Of a stretch of 64,000 bases of DNA, positions 1 through 7,889 are shown in pieces. A program made the translations under genes and the position numbers. The notes under the pieces were generated by a model. It did no database searches, was not told the origin of the DNA, and saw only the letters and a list, made by a program, of their open reading frames with translations. Every line of letters starts with the position of its first letter. Position 1 is the first letter of the stretch. Source of the stretch: [Eubacterium] cellulosolvens LD2006 (GTDB taxonomy: Bacteria; Bacillota; Clostridia; Lachnospirales; Lachnospiraceae); the NCBI RefSeq assembly GCF_000621585.1, contig NZ_KK211310.1, positions 1 through 64,000 of the forward strand, in the 5' to 3' direction.

Positions 1-24
1 TAAGCCGTTACTACGACTGGGCAG

Positions 25-186
25 TTACAAGCCCATTACCTTTAGGTGATGGGTAGTTGACTTTCGAGTGTTACGGATACCTTTGGCTTTTCTCCGCTTC
101 ATGGTACCTGTCACCCAGACTTTCTTCGTCTGTTCTTTTATATCTTCATCGTTTATCGCAATACCCGAACCAGGTGTATTAGGCAT
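25..186 (-). CDS. Small hypothetical protein, C-terminus possibly replaced by mobile DNA
   Basis: A 53-codon frame whose ATG overlaps the end of the upstream gene by 8 bases, an arrangement typical of translational coupling. The protein starts MPNTPGSGIAINDED, has no membrane segment and becomes very basic after residue 28. The second half runs into DNA that looks like the end of a transposon (hairpin at 32-53), so the basic tail may not be original. The junction coincides with a GGTGACAGG-type motif near 107-118, which also occurs beside the truncated frame at 710-871. I do not recognise the family. Confidence 0.4.
   Translation of the reverse strand: MPNTPGSGIAINDEDIKEQTKKVWVTGTMKRRKAKGIRNTRKSTTHHLKVMGL
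32..62 (+). mobile_element. Possible right end of an IS200/IS605-type element
   Basis: A hairpin with 9-base arms (CCCATTACC, loop TTTA, GGTGATGGG with one G-T pair) is followed by TAGTTGAC. Subterminal hairpins followed by a short cleavage site are the known end structure of IS200/IS605 elements, and TnpB guide RNAs end in the same place. The body of such an element would lie left of the window, so this cannot be confirmed here. A second TAGTTGAC lies at about 906-913. Confidence 0.3.
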
Positions 187-703
187 TCTCTTTTTCCTCC
201 TCCGTCAGTAAATCATATCCTCTCTCCAAAGCACTTTTACTATCAAGGAAATCACCCTCTCCGGTAAGTGCACGCATGATTTCTACAGTTTCTTTCGGAT
301 GCTTCATCACCCATTCGACTTTCAACGGAGTCTCTTTCGTAATTCCATTTTTCTTCGCAACCTTTCTCGCTTTTTCCGTCAGGCTTTCGTCGGACTTATA
401 GATCATTGTATTCATCAGTGCCACCGCTTTTTTCGTATCGTCCGTCGGACTCAGCGTATAAAAGCTGAAATCCGGTCCCGTTGATCGATCGATCGTGTGG
501 GCGTCGTACTTCGGTGAGGGTATACAGTAAAACCTGTGGATCATAATTCCGAATTCCGTCTCATCAAGATGCGCCTCAGTAAAAAACGGCTCTTCTTTTT
601 TCTTCTCATCAACCATTTCCATTCCCCTTGTTGCCAAAAACACGCCTGATACAAACAGTATCACTATCAAAATGCCAAGTACTAATTTTCTTCTTTTCAT
701 CAT
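179..703 (-). CDS. Hypothetical membrane-anchored extracellular protein
   Basis: 174 residues. The N-terminus has a basic start (MMKRRK) and one hydrophobic segment (about residues 7-24), so it is probably anchored in the membrane with the rest outside. The remainder is hydrophilic and rich in Lys and Glu, with no cysteine lipobox and no motif I recognise. An AAGGA sequence precedes the tandem ATG codons. It lies 6 bases after the truncated frame at 710-871 and overlaps the next small gene by 8 bases, so the three look like the remains of one operon. Confidence 0.55.
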   Translation of the reverse strand: MMKRRKLVLGILIVILFVSGVFLATRGMEMVDEKKKEEPFFTEAHLDETEFGIMIHRFYCIPSPKYDAHTIDRSTGPDFSFYTLSPTDDTKKAVALMNTMIYKSDESLTEKARKVAKKNGITKETPLKVEWVMKHPKETVEIMRALTGEGDFLDSKSALERGYDLLTEEEKENA

Positions 704-709
704 CCATCC

Positions 710-871
710 TTAGTTCTGAAGAACTGCGTTGTAGATATCCTTATTATCGTTGGACAAACTATTCCAGCTTTTATAAATACTGTCACTCTTCTCCAGCACA
801 TCACTGATGCTGTAATCCCATCCGAACGCAGCATCAATGGCCTCGATCCTCTCCTGCGTGTTCACGCCCTC
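710..871 (-). pseudogene. C-terminal fragment of a hypothetical protein
   Basis: An open frame of 53 codons ends at the TAA at 710-712, six bases before the next gene. Upstream it runs directly into an in-frame stop at 872-874, and there is no convincing start codon or ribosome binding site. The break lies a few bases from a GGTGACAGGCAC motif (about 877-889). I read this as the 3' end of a gene whose front was lost by insertion or deletion. Family not recognised. Confidence 0.45.
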
Positions 872-1043
872 TTAAGCGTGCCTGTCACCGAGTCCTTGGT
901 CGGGGTAGTTGACTCCTCTATCTTACTTAAATGTGCTGTATCATGCGCATTCCTAATTGAGCAAAATGATATCCGTATCATGCGCAAACATAAAAATATT
1001 TTATGCCCAAAAACGAATAAAAACAATGGTAACATGAAAGGAA

Positions 1044-1084
1044 AAGGCTGTCTCACCCGATGTTTTTCGAGTAAGACAACCCTT
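1044..1084 (-). terminator. Terminator of the ABC importer operon
   Basis: The minus-strand transcript forms AAGGGTTGTCTT...GAGACAGCCTT, with about ten pairs around a 17-base loop, followed by a U-rich run (CCTTTTCCTTTC). It lies 19 bases beyond the stop codon of the last ATPase gene. Confidence 0.7.
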
Positions 1085-1102
1085 CATATTTCTATTCTGT
1101 TT

Positions 1103-1792
1103 TTACACCGCGCCGCTTTCCACAACCGCTTCCGCACCTTCAGCCACGCGTTTTTCTTCCTCGTTTCTCTCCGGTACGTTGATATGGTTGATCTCCGGAA
1201 GTTCGATGATTCTCGTGCAGACTCTCTTGGCGAGTGCCATATTGTGGGTGATGACGATCATGCCCATCTTGCGCTCTTTCGCAATGTCTGTGAGGATGTT
1301 CCAGACCTGAGCCTGTGTGATCACGTCCAGCATGGTTGTGATCTCGTCACAGAGGAGCATACGGGTCTGGGGTCCGAGGACACGGGCGATGCAGAATCTC
1401 TGCAGCTCTCCGCCGGACAGCTCGGAGGGCCAGCGGTTCAGCCACTCCTTTTCGATTCCCATCTTCGCGAGAAGCTCGTCGTCCGGAGTCCAGGCCTCGT
1501 TCAAGGTCTTTGCCATCTTCCATCTGGGATTTACGGCGAGCTCCGGGTGCTGGTAGATCATCTGGATCGGACAGTAACCGGCATCATTCATCGGCTTTCC
1601 GTCAATCAGCACCTGTCCGGAAGACGGTTTCTCGTAACCTGCCAGGATTCTGGCGAGGGTACTCTTGCCATAACCGGAGGGTCCGATGATGCCGACGCTC
1701 TCTCCCTCTTCCACGGTCAGGGATACATCCTTGAGGATCCACGGTGATTTATCTGTGTATCGGAAATGTACGTTTTTTGCTTCAAGACGCAT
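1103..1792 (-). CDS. ABC importer ATPase, OppF/DppF/NikE type
   Basis: Second ATPase of a peptide/nickel-class importer, about 229 residues. Visible motifs are Walker A GPSGYGKST (Tyr where Ser or Cys is usual), a Q-loop at MIYQHP, the signature LSGGELQRF, Walker B MLLCDEIT and the H-loop VITHN. The protein is short and lacks the C-terminal cysteine-bearing oligopeptide domain that its partner has. It overlaps the end of that partner gene, as is usual in these operons. Either a GTG at 1798 or the ATG at 1792 could be the start; both lie at plausible distances from AAGG sequences. The substrate cannot be read from the ATPase. Confidence 0.9.
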   Translation of the reverse strand: MRLEAKNVHFRYTDKSPWILKDVSLTVEEGESVGIIGPSGYGKSTLARILAGYEKPSSGQVLIDGKPMNDAGYCPIQMIYQHPELAVNPRWKMAKTLNEAWTPDDELLAKMGIEKEWLNRWPSELSGGELQRFCIARVLGPQTRMLLCDEITTMLDVITQAQVWNILTDIAKERKMGMIVITHNMALAKRVCTRIIELPEINHINVPERNEEEKRVAEGAEAVVESGAV

Positions 1793-2717
1793 GGACACAC
1801 CTTACCTTTCCGCCGCGAACTTCACGTTCCGGCTGTTTGCCAGCGCAGGCATCGTCCCGGTTCGGGCAACGATCCGCAAAGAGACAGCCTGACGGCAGGC
1901 TTCCTGCGTAGGGCTGTGATCCCGGAATCGGATGGAACCCGTTCTGCGGGAGGGCATCGATAAATGCCTTGCTGTAGGGATGACGCAGTGCTTCCTTGCC
2001 TGCGAGAAAATCCGCTGTGGAGGCCACTTCCACGACGGTTCCCGCGTAGAACACAGCCACCCGGTCCGCCACATTCAGAGCCAGATCGATGTCGTGGGTG
2101 ATCATGAGAACAGCAGCTCCCTGATCCGCCATCTTTCGGAAATGCTGCAGGGTTTCCATAGCCATTTCCAGATTCAGACCCGGCGTGGGCTCATCGGCGA
2201 TAATCAGATCCGGCTGTCCCATCATGGCTCCGGCAATCAGCACACGCCTTGCCATTCCTCCGGAAAGCTGGAAAGGATACTTCTGCTCGGTATCTTTCGC
2301 CAGCTGATATTTGCGGAAGAGTTCTTCCTGTTTTGCTTTTGTGCCAAAAACGCCCTGCACCTGGCGGCCGACTCTCATTACCGGATCCAGGTAATCCACC
2401 GACTGTGGAATGAAGGCAATTTCACGCCCGCAGAGTGCTTTCTGTCTTGCCTTCGTGAATGGGGCAGACTTGTATTCGATCTTTCCTTCCACGCTGGCGT
2501 TTCCCGGAAGGAGTCCCAGGACAGCGTTTGCCAGAATACTTTTTCCGGAACCGCTGGATCCCACAACCGCTACAATCTCTCCCGCGTGAACATCAAGAGA
2601 AAGAGCATGGATAACTTCCAGCCTTTCCTTGCGGAAGCTGCCTTTGCGGTACATGCTGAAGGCGACGACGAGATCCTCGATTTTCAAAACCGGATCTTTT
2701 TTGCTTGTTTTTTCCAT
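1782..2717 (-). CDS. ABC importer ATPase, OppD/DppD/NikD type
   Basis: First ATPase of the importer, 311 residues. Motifs in order are Walker A GSSGSGKS, signature LSGGMARR, Walker B LIIADEPT and H-loop MITHD. After about residue 240 follows the oligopeptide/dipeptide transporter C-terminal domain, with the pattern HPYSKAF and a cysteine cluster C-(x6)-C-(x6)-C plus a later Cys. Clusters of this type hold an Fe-S centre in some homologues. It begins 9 bases after the permease stop and would pair with the second ATPase to energise the two permeases. Confidence 0.92.
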   Translation of the reverse strand: MEKTSKKDPVLKIEDLVVAFSMYRKGSFRKERLEVIHALSLDVHAGEIVAVVGSSGSGKSILANAVLGLLPGNASVEGKIEYKSAPFTKARQKALCGREIAFIPQSVDYLDPVMRVGRQVQGVFGTKAKQEELFRKYQLAKDTEQKYPFQLSGGMARRVLIAGAMMGQPDLIIADEPTPGLNLEMAMETLQHFRKMADQGAAVLMITHDIDLALNVADRVAVFYAGTVVEVASTADFLAGKEALRHPYSKAFIDALPQNGFHPIPGSQPYAGSLPSGCLFADRCPNRDDACAGKQPEREVRGGKVRCVHAS

Positions 2718-2726
2718 GTTGCCTCC

Positions 2727-3566
2727 TTATTCATTACCACTGTTCGGATTCCAGAGTTTCTTTAACGTCTCACCGATGATATCGAAGAGAATGACTGCAA
2801 TGAGAAGCATGATTCCCGGGAACAGAGCCATCCACCACTTTCCTGTAGTGATGTAGTTCATGGATTCCGAGAGGATCACGCCGATGGCCGGTGTCTCCTT
2901 CGAGAGACCGAAGCCCAGGAAGGTTACGGATGCCTCGTGCATGATGGCGTGCGGGAACAGCAGAATCAATCCGATGAGGAAGGCCGGAAGCACATGGGGA
3001 ACCATGTGGCGCAAAGCGATCTCAAAGGATGACTTTCCCATTCTGCGGCTGGCGGCCACGTACTGGGAAGATCTCTGCACCAGCACTTCCTGTCTTACAA
3101 TACGCGTCAGGCTGGGCCAGTGTGTCAGGGCAACCGACACGGTGACACCCAGCGCTCCCTTTCCGAGCATACAGGAAATTAAAATCAACAGTACCAGGTG
3201 CGGCAGACCCATGCAAAGATCGACAGCCAGTTTTACGAAGCGGTCTACCCAGCCGCCCCAGATCGCCGAGGCGATACCAAGAATCAGCGCAACAAAAGAA
3301 CTGAAAATCGAAGCCACAAGGCCGATCACCAGAGAATTGGACAGCCCCTTGATACAACGGTAAAACATATCCCGTCCCATGGCATCCGTTCCGAAGAGAT
3401 GTTCGCCGGATGGAGCGAGCAGCTTGTTGTCATAGTGAACACCGTAGAGCTCGGGATTCAGGAACAGTCCCCAGAGGAAAATCCCAAGAAGGTATACGAC
3501 CGCCACGGAAGTAAAAATAAGAACCAGTACTTTCCGGTTCGGGAGGAATCTTTTCTCTTTCATCAT
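2727..3566 (-). CDS. ABC importer permease, DppC/OppC/NikC type
   Basis: 279 residues with one N-terminal and about five later membrane segments. The family landmark HLFGTDAMGRD follows the first periplasm-facing loop, and the EAA coupling loop lies around RMGKSSFEIALRHMVP, where the ATPases dock. Its start overlaps the stop of the partner permease by 4 bases (ATGA), indicating translational coupling. It forms the heterodimeric channel with the DppB-type protein. Confidence 0.92.
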   Translation of the reverse strand: MMKEKRFLPNRKVLVLIFTSVAVVYLLGIFLWGLFLNPELYGVHYDNKLLAPSGEHLFGTDAMGRDMFYRCIKGLSNSLVIGLVASIFSSFVALILGIASAIWGGWVDRFVKLAVDLCMGLPHLVLLILISCMLGKGALGVTVSVALTHWPSLTRIVRQEVLVQRSSQYVAASRRMGKSSFEIALRHMVPHVLPAFLIGLILLFPHAIMHEASVTFLGFGLSKETPAIGVILSESMNYITTGKWWMALFPGIMLLIAVILFDIIGETLKKLWNPNSGNE

Positions 3567-4540
3567 TTCTCTCCCTCCCTGATTCTCGGATCGCAGATGC
3601 CATAGAGGATATTCGCGATCAGGTTTCCGGCAAAAACGAACAGGGCGCTGAGCAGCGCGATGCCCAGAAGCAACGGCGCGTCTCCGTTCAGAGCTGCTGC
3701 CGTTGTGGCAGTACCGATCCCGGGATAGGCGAAGACATTCTCTGCCAGTGCCATGCCGCCGAAGAGCTCGCTGAAGGACGCGAACTGCAGCGTGATGGCC
3801 GGAAGCATAACGTTCCGTAGGATGTGGCGGAACATAATCTGCCTTGGATTCTCTCCCCTCGCTCTCGCGTAGAGAATGAAGTCACTTCCGATGATTTCGA
3901 CGACTTTCTGTCTTGTATAAAGGACAACCTCACTGATATTCGCAATGGTCAGGGTAATCACCGGAAGGATCAGATGATAGATTCTGTCTCCGAGAGTAAT
4001 CTCACTTTCCAGTTTTCCCATGGGCGCAGCCATTCCGATCGGAAACCATCGAAGCTGAACCGCAAAAACCACCAGAAACATCAGTCCGAGCCAGAAGGTC
4101 GGTGCGGACTTGACGATCAGACAGAACGTCTTCATGATGCGGTCAAAAATACCGTTCTGACGGACACCGCAGACCAGGCCTGTCAGGAATCCGAGAATTC
4201 CGGAAAGCGCCCATGCCAGAAGCATGAGTACGATGGAATAAGAAAAACGCTCGCTGATGATTTTTGCAACAGGCTTCTTGTAGGTGATGGAATCACCCAT
4301 GTCGCCGTGCATGACATTGCCGAGCCACTTCACATAGCGCTGCGGCAACGGATCGTTGAGTCCCCAGTGCTCCGCGATCTGCTGCTTTGCCTCGTCGGAG
4401 AGCGTCGACTCCGTGCCGACGTAGGCCGTCAGCGGATCGATGGGAGATTTGGCGATCAACGCGAAGGCGAGAAAGCTCACCAGGAAAAGAAGGATGATCA
4501 TTCTCGCCGTCTCGTAGATGATGTTTTTTCGTTTCGTCAT
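3563..4540 (-). CDS. ABC importer permease, DppB/OppB/NikB type
   Basis: 325 residues, about six membrane helices. The N-terminal stretch with PIDPLTAYVG and then GLNDPLPQRYVKWL followed by HGDMGDS is typical of the DppB family, and the EAA loop lies near YARARGENPRQIMFRHILRN. It is the first gene after a 170-base gap that holds a terminator hairpin and a repeat, so permease and ATPase genes are probably expressed at a lower level than the binding protein. Confidence 0.92.
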   Translation of the reverse strand: MTKRKNIIYETARMIILLFLVSFLAFALIAKSPIDPLTAYVGTESTLSDEAKQQIAEHWGLNDPLPQRYVKWLGNVMHGDMGDSITYKKPVAKIISERFSYSIVLMLLAWALSGILGFLTGLVCGVRQNGIFDRIMKTFCLIVKSAPTFWLGLMFLVVFAVQLRWFPIGMAAPMGKLESEITLGDRIYHLILPVITLTIANISEVVLYTRQKVVEIIGSDFILYARARGENPRQIMFRHILRNVMLPAITLQFASFSELFGGMALAENVFAYPGIGTATTAAALNGDAPLLLGIALLSALFVFAGNLIANILYGICDPRIREGEK

Positions 4541-4570
4541 GTTAAAACCTCATAAAATAGATGCATTCCG

Positions 4571-4638
4571 GCGGAAGGGCAAAATCATACACCCTCACAC
4601 GTCGCTTCGTTCGGGTTGTATAACTTTGCCACTTCCGC
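4571..4638 (+). repeat. Short copy of structured repeat family R2
   Basis: A 68-base hairpin: GCGGAAG, GCAAA and ATACA in the left arm pair with TGTAT, TTTGC and CTTCCGC in the right arm. The loop side carries CTCACACGTCGC, the same string that follows the left arm in the copies at 30,437 and 54,506. The interior of the long copies is absent. It lies between the binding-protein gene and the permease gene. Confidence 0.6.
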
Positions 4639-4655
4639 ATCGCATCATATACGCC

Positions 4656-4696
4656 AAAATTCTGCTTCGCTCCCCGGATTCGGGAGTGAAGCAGAA
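4656..4696 (-). terminator. Intra-operon terminator or attenuating hairpin
   Basis: On the minus strand TTCTGCTTCACTCCC pairs with GGGAGCGAAGCAGAA and is followed by TTTTGG. It lies 15 bases after the stop of the binding-protein gene. The U run is short, so read-through into the permease genes is likely. This would give the common surplus of binding protein over membrane components. Confidence 0.6.
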
Positions 4697-4710
4697 CCAA
4701 TATTCTTGCG

Positions 4711-6351
4711 TTAGTTGAGTGTCCAGTCCTTCAGGTTGCAGACAATCGGGCTTCCGTGTCCGTGAGGATGCGGGATCTGTGTATCCTCGGAGATGTCAAG
4801 CTTATCATTGATGAAGTAGGAATGCTCGATGTTTACAATGAAGAGATACGGATACTCAGCGTCACCGATCTTCTGTGCCTCTTTCCAGTACTTGTTAGCG
4901 TCCGCCTGATTTGTTGCGTTGAAGGCGTTCTCGATGGCCTTGTCGCAGTCTGCATTGTTGAAACCGGATACGTTTGCGTACTGTGCCTCAAGGAACATGG
5001 ATGAATCATAGAGATTCTGGATAACCATCGGGCTGTACTGTCCCCATCCCCATACAATGGGTGTCTTGTTTTCCTCTTCTACTGCAACATCCCAGGATTC
5101 GTTGCGAACCTTGATTTCGATGCCGAGATTCTTTGCGCTCTCTGCCACTGCTGTAGCCAGTTTGTATCTGTCTTCGTCGTTTCCGGGAGCAATGACATCG
5201 AAGGAACATCTCACGCCGTCTTTCTCACGGATTCCGTCGCTGCCCTCTTTCCAGCCAGCTTCGTCCAGGAGTTTCTTTGCCTCATCCACCTGATTGTCAT
5301 CATAGGTTTCAGTGGATGCCCAGGGAAGATTGTCTGTGAAGTTTACAGAAGGTTTTCCCTCTCCGTTGAAGGCGTTTTTAATGATGGTCTCACGGTCGAT
5401 TCCAATCGCAAGTGCTTTGCGGACTGCCAGATCACTGGTAACCTTGTTTCCGACTTCATACTCGTTGCCCTTGCTGTCTTTCATCTTCTGTTCCGGAAGA
5501 GTCGGAAGGCTGATGTTGCGGACATCCATGGTCTCCAGTTTGTGGAGGCTCATGCCCTTGATGTTTTCATTGATGTATGTGGAGCTTACCATTACTACAT
5601 CCAGCTGACCGGATACAGCGTTGGAATAGGCAGTATCCTGATCCATCTTGATGATGTTGACCTGCTCAATGTCCGGTGTGTTATCCCAGTACTGATCATT
5701 TACCTGAAGAATGATCTGCTGGTTTGCGTCGTACTGAGCAACCTTGTACGCGCCTGTTCCGATCGGAGCTTCATTGAAAGCCTCACCGTCGTAAGCGTCG
5801 CTGGGAACAATCTGCTGCATAGCCGTGATATCAAGGAACGGAGAATAGGGCTCTGTCAGAGTGAACTCTACCTTATAGTCTCCGTCAGCTTTCACTGATG
5901 CCAGCTTTGTGAGATCTACATTCTCATTGTCTGCCTGGTTGTCTTTTACCTGCTGATAGGTGAAAACAACGTCCTCCGCAGTAAAATCACTGCCGTCGCT
6001 GAACTTCACTCCCTTACGAAGATCGAAGGTATAGGTCAGGGCATCGTCACTTACTGTCCAGCCCGTAGCGAGATCCGGTACATATTCAGAGTCCTTGTTG
6101 ACCTGGATCAGCGGCTCATTTACGAAAGCATATCCGTATGTCATGAACCCCTTCACCGGATCCATGCTGTTGTCAAAAATGGAACCACCAACATAAATGT
6201 TAATGCTCTCGTTGTCGTCATCTGCATTCGTCATAGCCGCAGTAGATGTGGAAGCTACTTCCGAACTGCTGCCTGTGGAAGCTGCAGATCCGCAGCCTGT
6301 CAGTGTTGCCATAACAGCTGTGGCCAAAGCCAGTATTCTCATCTTTTTCAT
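4711..6351 (-). CDS. Solute-binding lipoprotein of peptide/nickel-class ABC importer
   Basis: 546 residues, SBP family 5. A lipobox at TLTGCGS marks lipid attachment at Cys20. The body shows family 5 landmarks: the LATGWTVSDD and YTFDLRKGVKFSDG strings, DVVFTYQQ, GTGAYKV, and RKALAIGIDRETI. The C-terminus carries the run HPHGHGSP. Histidines there are suggestive of a metal or metallophore ligand, but this is inference; peptide binding is equally possible. It is the promoter-proximal gene and is followed by an attenuating hairpin before the permeases. Confidence 0.9.
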   Translation of the reverse strand: MKKMRILALATAVMATLTGCGSAASTGSSSEVASTSTAAMTNADDDNESINIYVGGSIFDNSMDPVKGFMTYGYAFVNEPLIQVNKDSEYVPDLATGWTVSDDALTYTFDLRKGVKFSDGSDFTAEDVVFTYQQVKDNQADNENVDLTKLASVKADGDYKVEFTLTEPYSPFLDITAMQQIVPSDAYDGEAFNEAPIGTGAYKVAQYDANQQIILQVNDQYWDNTPDIEQVNIIKMDQDTAYSNAVSGQLDVVMVSSTYINENIKGMSLHKLETMDVRNISLPTLPEQKMKDSKGNEYEVGNKVTSDLAVRKALAIGIDRETIIKNAFNGEGKPSVNFTDNLPWASTETYDDNQVDEAKKLLDEAGWKEGSDGIREKDGVRCSFDVIAPGNDEDRYKLATAVAESAKNLGIEIKVRNESWDVAVEEENKTPIVWGWGQYSPMVIQNLYDSSMFLEAQYANVSGFNNADCDKAIENAFNATNQADANKYWKEAQKIGDAEYPYLFIVNIEHSYFINDKLDISEDTQIPHPHGHGSPIVCNLKDWTLN

Positions 6352-6392
6352 CTCGTTAATCTCCTGTCTGTTGCATAAATGTTTACAAACTT

Positions 6393-6460
6393 AAAGGTTG
6401 CGTCTGATGTTTTGGTCAAGAGAGGCGATTTCCATGATCAAAACATATGACACAACCTTT
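6393..6460 (-). promoter_or_regulatory. Long 5' hairpin at the start of the importer transcript
   Basis: Two 26-base arms (about 22 pairs, several mismatches or G-U pairs) enclose a 16-base loop. The core is AAAGGTTG/CAACCTTT and ATGTTTTG/CAAAACAT. The predicted transcription start (about 6465) lies just before it, so the mRNA would begin with this stem. It is not followed by a U run and is not a terminator. It could stabilise the 5' end, bind a protein at DNA level, or be a sensor. I do not match it to a known riboswitch class. Confidence 0.6.
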
Positions 6461-6471
6461 CCCGAAGATAG

Positions 6472-6500
6472 ATTATACGAAAGGAAGATATGAATTTTAA
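6472..6500 (-). promoter_or_regulatory. Promoter of the ABC importer operon
   Basis: TATAAT at 6472-6477 (minus strand) with a weak TTAAAA-like -35 at about 6495-6500. Directly upstream of the -35 lies CCCCCCCAGGGGC (6501-6513), a G/C-tract palindrome in otherwise AT-rich DNA. A weak -35 with an adjacent palindrome suggests regulated expression. Confidence 0.55.
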
Positions 6501-6583
6501 GCCCCTGGGGGGGTTATTTTTTCTCTCATAGCTGCATTCGTTATGAGGGCTCAAAAAAGTATTGATTAATGCGATTTCCTTCT

Positions 6584-7339
6584 TCAGCGATCGAACCAAA
6601 ACTTTATCTCCGCGAAAAACTCACGCATCATATTGTTGGGGAGGTGCTTGAATGAGGTCGGCGCAGCTATTCCGCAAACATCCTTTAGTCCGTTCTTTCT
6701 TGCAATCTGCAAAGCCCGGAACACATGAAAATTGTTGGTGACGACAGCGACCGATCCCTCTTCTTTCATGAGCTTCCTGCTAAAGGAGATGTTCTGCGTT
6801 GTTGTTTCCGATTTTCTTTCCTTAAGAATCCTCTCGGAAGAGATCCCCGCCTTTTCCAGATACTCGGCCATCACATCGGCCTCCGGACGCGGTTCATTGG
6901 CGCCCTGTCCGCCGGATACAATGCAGATTGTCTCCGGATTCTCTTTCAGATAGTCGACGGCTGTATCCAGCCGATAGCGCAGAACACGACTTGGTCGCGT
7001 CTCGAAGACCTGAGCGCCGAGAACGACGATGTATTTCAGCCCCGGTTTTCCTTTCTGATGAAAACCGCTGAGGATGTATCCCTCGATGACTGCAAAAATG
7101 ATCGCGCCGAGCGCAACCAGAACAAGAACTCCCGCGCGTATTTTTTTCGGTAGCAGAGCCCAGTAGTGAAAATGAGCCGCTATCGAAAGCATCAGAAAAA
7201 ACAGGCCGGACGCAAACCAGAAAAGGTAAAAGCTCGAACCGGTCCGCATCGACATGACAATACCGCCGGATACGATACACACGATTGCAAAAACAGCCCA
7301 TAGAATTGTCATCCATTTTCCCCTCATCTTTTTGATCAT
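6584..7339 (-). CDS. DUF218 (SanA/YdcF-like) membrane protein
   Basis: 251 residues. Three or four hydrophobic segments lie in the first 90 residues. The DUF218 domain follows, with VVLGAQV, the conserved SGGQG loop, EADVMAEYL and the TNNFHVFRA string near the end. The E. coli members SanA and YdcF affect envelope permeability or bind SAM, but the reaction is not established. A better spaced ribosome site (AGGGG) precedes an internal ATG about 27 bases downstream, so the protein may start at MTILWAVFA. It is a single gene with no clear operon partner. Confidence 0.85.
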   Translation of the reverse strand: MIKKMRGKWMTILWAVFAIVCIVSGGIVMSMRTGSSFYLFWFASGLFFLMLSIAAHFHYWALLPKKIRAGVLVLVALGAIIFAVIEGYILSGFHQKGKPGLKYIVVLGAQVFETRPSRVLRYRLDTAVDYLKENPETICIVSGGQGANEPRPEADVMAEYLEKAGISSERILKERKSETTTQNISFSRKLMKEEGSVAVVTNNFHVFRALQIARKNGLKDVCGIAAPTSFKHLPNNMMREFFAEIKFWFDR

Positions 7340-7375
7340 AGCGATTGTAATACCTTTCTATTATTTAAAAAAGAA

Positions 7376-7494
7376 TGTCGCTAGCGACATTCTCGCGCCG
7401 AACGCGGATGCAACGCATCTACATATCGCGCGAGTGCGCATCCTGCGGAGCGTTTTGTCTCATGGGAAATTCGGAGGAATTTCCTATGAGACAA
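7376..7494 (-). repeat. Repeat family R1, full copy
   Basis: Read on the minus strand after the tRNA terminator: a palindrome GTCTCATAGGAAATTC...GAATTTCCCATGAGAC, then a GC-rich part with CGCTCCGCAGGATGCG, CGCGCGAT, GATGCGTTGCATC and GAATGTCGCTAGCGACATTC. Related copies, whole or partial, lie at 21,491, 35,507, 50,695 and 62,662. Several short nested palindromes make it highly foldable. It contains no credible reading frame. Confidence 0.6.
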
Positions 7495-7523
7495 AAAGAG
7501 CAACCACGACACCGTAGTTGCTC
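7493..7523 (-). terminator. Terminator of the tRNA-Leu pair
   Basis: GAGCAAC...GTTGCTC stem followed by TTTTTG on the minus strand, starting 11 bases after the end of the tRNA at 7534-7617. Confidence 0.8.
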
Positions 7524-7533
7524 TTCTATCAGC

Positions 7534-7617
7534 TGCGGAAGGCGGGACTTGAACCCGCACGACATTGCTGCCACAAGATCCTTAGTCTTGCTCGTCTACC
7601 AATTCCGACACTTCCGC
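7534..7617 (-). tRNA. tRNA-Leu (anticodon AAG), copy 1
   Basis: An 84-base type II tRNA. The acceptor arm GCGGAAG pairs with CTTCCGC, the D-loop contains GGTAGAC, the anticodon stem is CAAGA/TCTTG with loop CTAAGGA (anticodon AAG, reading CUU/CUC), there is a long variable arm, and the T-loop is TTCAAGT. CCA is not encoded. It is identical to the other two copies and shares a transcript with copy 2. Confidence 0.93.
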
Positions 7618-7656
7618 ACGATATGTAATTATTGTGCATCCTTATGTAAAAAAGGA

Positions 7657-7740
7657 TGCGGAAGGCGGGACTTGAACCCGCACGACATTGCTGCCACAAG
7701 ATCCTTAGTCTTGCTCGTCTACCAATTCCGACACTTCCGC
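7657..7740 (-). tRNA. tRNA-Leu (anticodon AAG), copy 2
   Basis: 84 bases, identical to copy 1 over the whole gene. It is the promoter-proximal member of a two-tRNA unit that starts at the promoter at 7791-7819. CCA is not encoded. A small hairpin (GCATCC/GGATGC) lies in the 39-base spacer before copy 1 and could guide processing. Confidence 0.93.
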
Positions 7741-7790
7741 ATATGCACTTTACCTGTCGCCGCGCACTTCTGTACCCGACAACAGGTAAT

Positions 7791-7819
7791 ACAATAACAT
7801 AGTATGTTTGATGCGTCAA
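7791..7819 (-). promoter_or_regulatory. Promoter of the two-tRNA-Leu unit
   Basis: TTGACG, a 17-base spacer and TATTGT on the minus strand. About 60 bases around it are closely similar to the region around the promoter of the third tRNA-Leu gene, showing that promoter and tRNA were duplicated together. Confidence 0.75.
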
Positions 7820-7889
7820 GCACAATTTTCAATTTTTTCATCCTTTTTTAACTTCTTTCAGGCTCTCCCCTTCGTTTACTACATCAAAA

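Noticed and set aside
6501-6530. Plus-strand terminator (AAGCCCC/GGGGGTT followed by a T run)
   Set aside because: No plus-strand gene ends here. The sequence lies at the importer promoter and fits a regulatory palindrome better.
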